6,980 nucleotides of DNA, taken from the NCBI GenBank assembly GCA_014534155.1, contig JACVSB010000089.1, positions 1-6,980 on the forward strand. Direction: 5' to 3'. Positions 5,955 to 6,980 of this stretch are shown piece after piece. The stretch comes from Thermoleophilia bacterium (GTDB lineage Bacteria; Actinomycetota; Thermoleophilia; Gaiellales; Gaiellaceae). Both the position numbers and the translations under genes were made by a program. Each line of letters opens with the position of its first letter. The stretch's first letter is position 1. The notes beneath the pieces are model-generated. The model did no database searches and was not told where the DNA came from. It saw nothing but the letters and a program-made list of their open reading frames with translations.

Positions 5955-6980
5955 GTGTTCGAGCGCGAGAAAACCGACATCGACTCGATCGAGTTCGACT
6001 TCTTCGAGGACTCGCCGAGCACGGAGACGACGAGGGAAGAGCCCGCGCCGAGGCGGCGGCGGCGGATTCCGACGCGCCCGCCGGGCGGCGCGGGGACGCC
6101 GCTCGTCCGACTGGCGGTGCTCATCGGGGCCGCCATCCTCGTCGCGGTCGTCCTCATTCTCTGGGTCTCGAGCTGTCGCGCCGACCAGAAGAAGGACGCG
6201 TACGCGAGCTACATGGCCGACGCCGGGAAGGTCGCCGAGCGCTCGGAGGCGGTCGGGCGCGACCTGAACGAGCTCATCTTCTCGTCCGGCATCCAGATCA
6301 AGGACCTCCAGGCGCAGCTCGAGGGGCTCCGCCAAAGGCAGAGCCAGATCACGCGCCAGGCGCTCGAGCTCGACCCGCCGGGACGGCTTCGCGACCAGAA
6401 CGAGAGCTTCGTCGAGGCGATGCAGCTGCGCGAGAGCGGCCTGAACGGCCTCGGCCTCGCCTTCTCCCGCCTCTCCGGGCTCGGCTCCGGAGGCTCTGGG
6501 GGCGCCGCCGGGAGCAACGGGGCGAGCGGGAACGGCAACGCGGCCGGCGGCGGCGCGGCGACCGGGACGGCGTCCCCGGCGAGCGGCGCCGGAGCCGAGC
6601 TCGCCCGGCAGGCGAACCGCTTGATCGCAAGCGATGTCGTCTACCAGGATCTCTTCCTCGATCCCTCGCGGCAGGCGATGGGCCAGGACGGCGTCACGGA
6701 CGTGGTCGTGCCCGACTCGGTCTTCGTCCGGAACGTCGAGCTCGCGAGTCCGAACTCGTGGAAGCTGATCGTCGAGCGCCTGACGCAGCCTCCCACCGCG
6801 CGCGGGCTGCACGGGAACAAGCTGGCGGGCGTGCGGGCCCTTCCGGAGGGCAAGCAGCTCTCGGCCACCGAGGAGAACACGGTGAAGGCCTCCGACAAGC
6901 TCGCGCTCGAGGTTCTCGTGAACAACTCCGGCGACAACCAGGAGACCCAGGTCAAGGTCAACCTGACGATCCAGCAGAGC
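5955..6980 (+). CDS. Unrecognised single-pass membrane protein with acidic Thr-rich cytosolic tail (partial)
   Basis: Open frame of 342 codons to the right edge, with no stop reached. I do not recognise the family. Layout: an acidic N-terminal tail (about 1-31) containing DSIEFDFFED and STETTREEP; an Arg cluster RRRRR (33-37) and a Pro/Gly stretch; one hydrophobic helix (about 52-72) ending in VSSC. Next come a charged Gln/Leu-rich helical region (about 76-172) with coiled-coil character, a low-complexity Gly/Ser/Ala/Asn linker (about 176-213), and a folded segment (214 on). The end, LEVLVNNSGDNQETQVKV, reads like strands of an Ig-like or CARDB-type beta-sandwich. By the positive-inside rule the N-terminus is cytosolic and the rest outside. 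GTG start at 5955 is the only plausible one: an in-frame TGA lies at 5910-5912, with only a CTG between. The ribosome site is weak, so a short-leader or poorly initiated mRNA is possible. It is divergent from the kinase operon; a kinase substrate or wall-associated partner is an inference. Confidence 0.85.
   Translation, partial: MFEREKTDIDSIEFDFFEDSPSTETTREEPAPRRRRRIPTRPPGGAGTPLVRLAVLIGAAILVAVVLILWVSSCRADQKKDAYASYMADAGKVAERSEAVGRDLNELIFSSGIQIKDLQAQLEGLRQRQSQITRQALELDPPGRLRDQNESFVEAMQLRESGLNGLGLAFSRLSGLGSGGSGGAAGSNGASGNGNAAGGGAATGTASPASGAGAELARQANRLIASDVVYQDLFLDPSRQAMGQDGVTDVVVPDSVFVRNVELASPNSWKLIVERLTQPPTARGLHGNKLAGVRALPEGKQLSATEENTVKASDKLALEVLVNNSGDNQETQVKVNLTIQQS
6480..6593 (+). repeat. 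Low-complexity Gly/Ala/Ser/Asn-coding tract
   Basis: Within the plus-strand membrane protein gene, about 38 codons (residues about 176-213) encode almost only Gly, Ala, Ser, Asn and Thr in irregular GSGGSGG / GNGNAAGGG-like runs. It is not an exact tandem repeat. It looks like a flexible linker separating the membrane-proximal helical region from the distal beta-rich domain. Confidence 0.7.

Noticed and set aside
5409..6812. A 467-codon minus-strand open frame crossing the intergenic region and the divergent gene
   Set aside because: It overlaps the kinase gene in another frame and is antisense to the plus-strand protein, which has a clear membrane helix and domain-like layout. Its composition is typical of a shadow frame.

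Overview
The window is very GC-rich, with third codon positions dominated by G and C and frequent GTG starts. It looks like actinobacterial chromosome. The gene order and the compact forms of the proteins suggest a deep-branching, high-GC actinomycete (a Thermoleophilia-like lineage is my guess from sequence style, not a proof).

Almost the whole window (positions 1-5857) is one tightly packed minus-strand operon, transcribed right to left: a membrane Ser/Thr protein kinase (4241-5857), fhaA (3429-4208), fhaB (2952-3419), a PstP-type PP2C phosphatase (1724-2938), a RodA/FtsW-type SEDS glycan polymerase (438-1727), and the N-terminal part of a PbpA-type class B penicillin-binding protein (1-441, running off the left edge). 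Gaps within the operon are 32, 9 and 13 nt, and the last two junctions are 4-nt GTGA stop/start overlaps, so translation is probably coupled. This is the conserved actinobacterial growth and division signalling cluster, known in Mycobacterium tuberculosis as fhaA-fhaB-pstP-rodA-pbpA-pknA-pknB. The core kinase/phosphatase pair would set the phosphorylation state of FHA readers and membrane proteins that tune peptidoglycan synthesis by the RodA-PbpA pair.

The main departure from the textbook cluster is the kinase. It is the first gene, upstream of fhaA, and its C-terminal half has no PASTA sensor repeats. It is instead a polytopic membrane region of about 245 residues with roughly eight to nine hydrophobic segments.

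Across a 97-bp divergent intergenic region (5858-5954), a plus-strand gene (5955 to the right edge) encodes an unrecognised single-pass membrane protein: an acidic, Thr-rich cytosolic tail, an Arg cluster, one membrane helix, a helical outer segment, a Gly/Ala/Ser/Asn linker and the start of a probable beta-sandwich. Its cytosolic tail shares the hexapeptide TETTRE with the linker of FhaB in the neighbouring operon. This may be a phosphoacceptor motif linking the two transcription units.

I see no tRNA, rRNA, CRISPR, mobile element, attachment site or convincing terminator.
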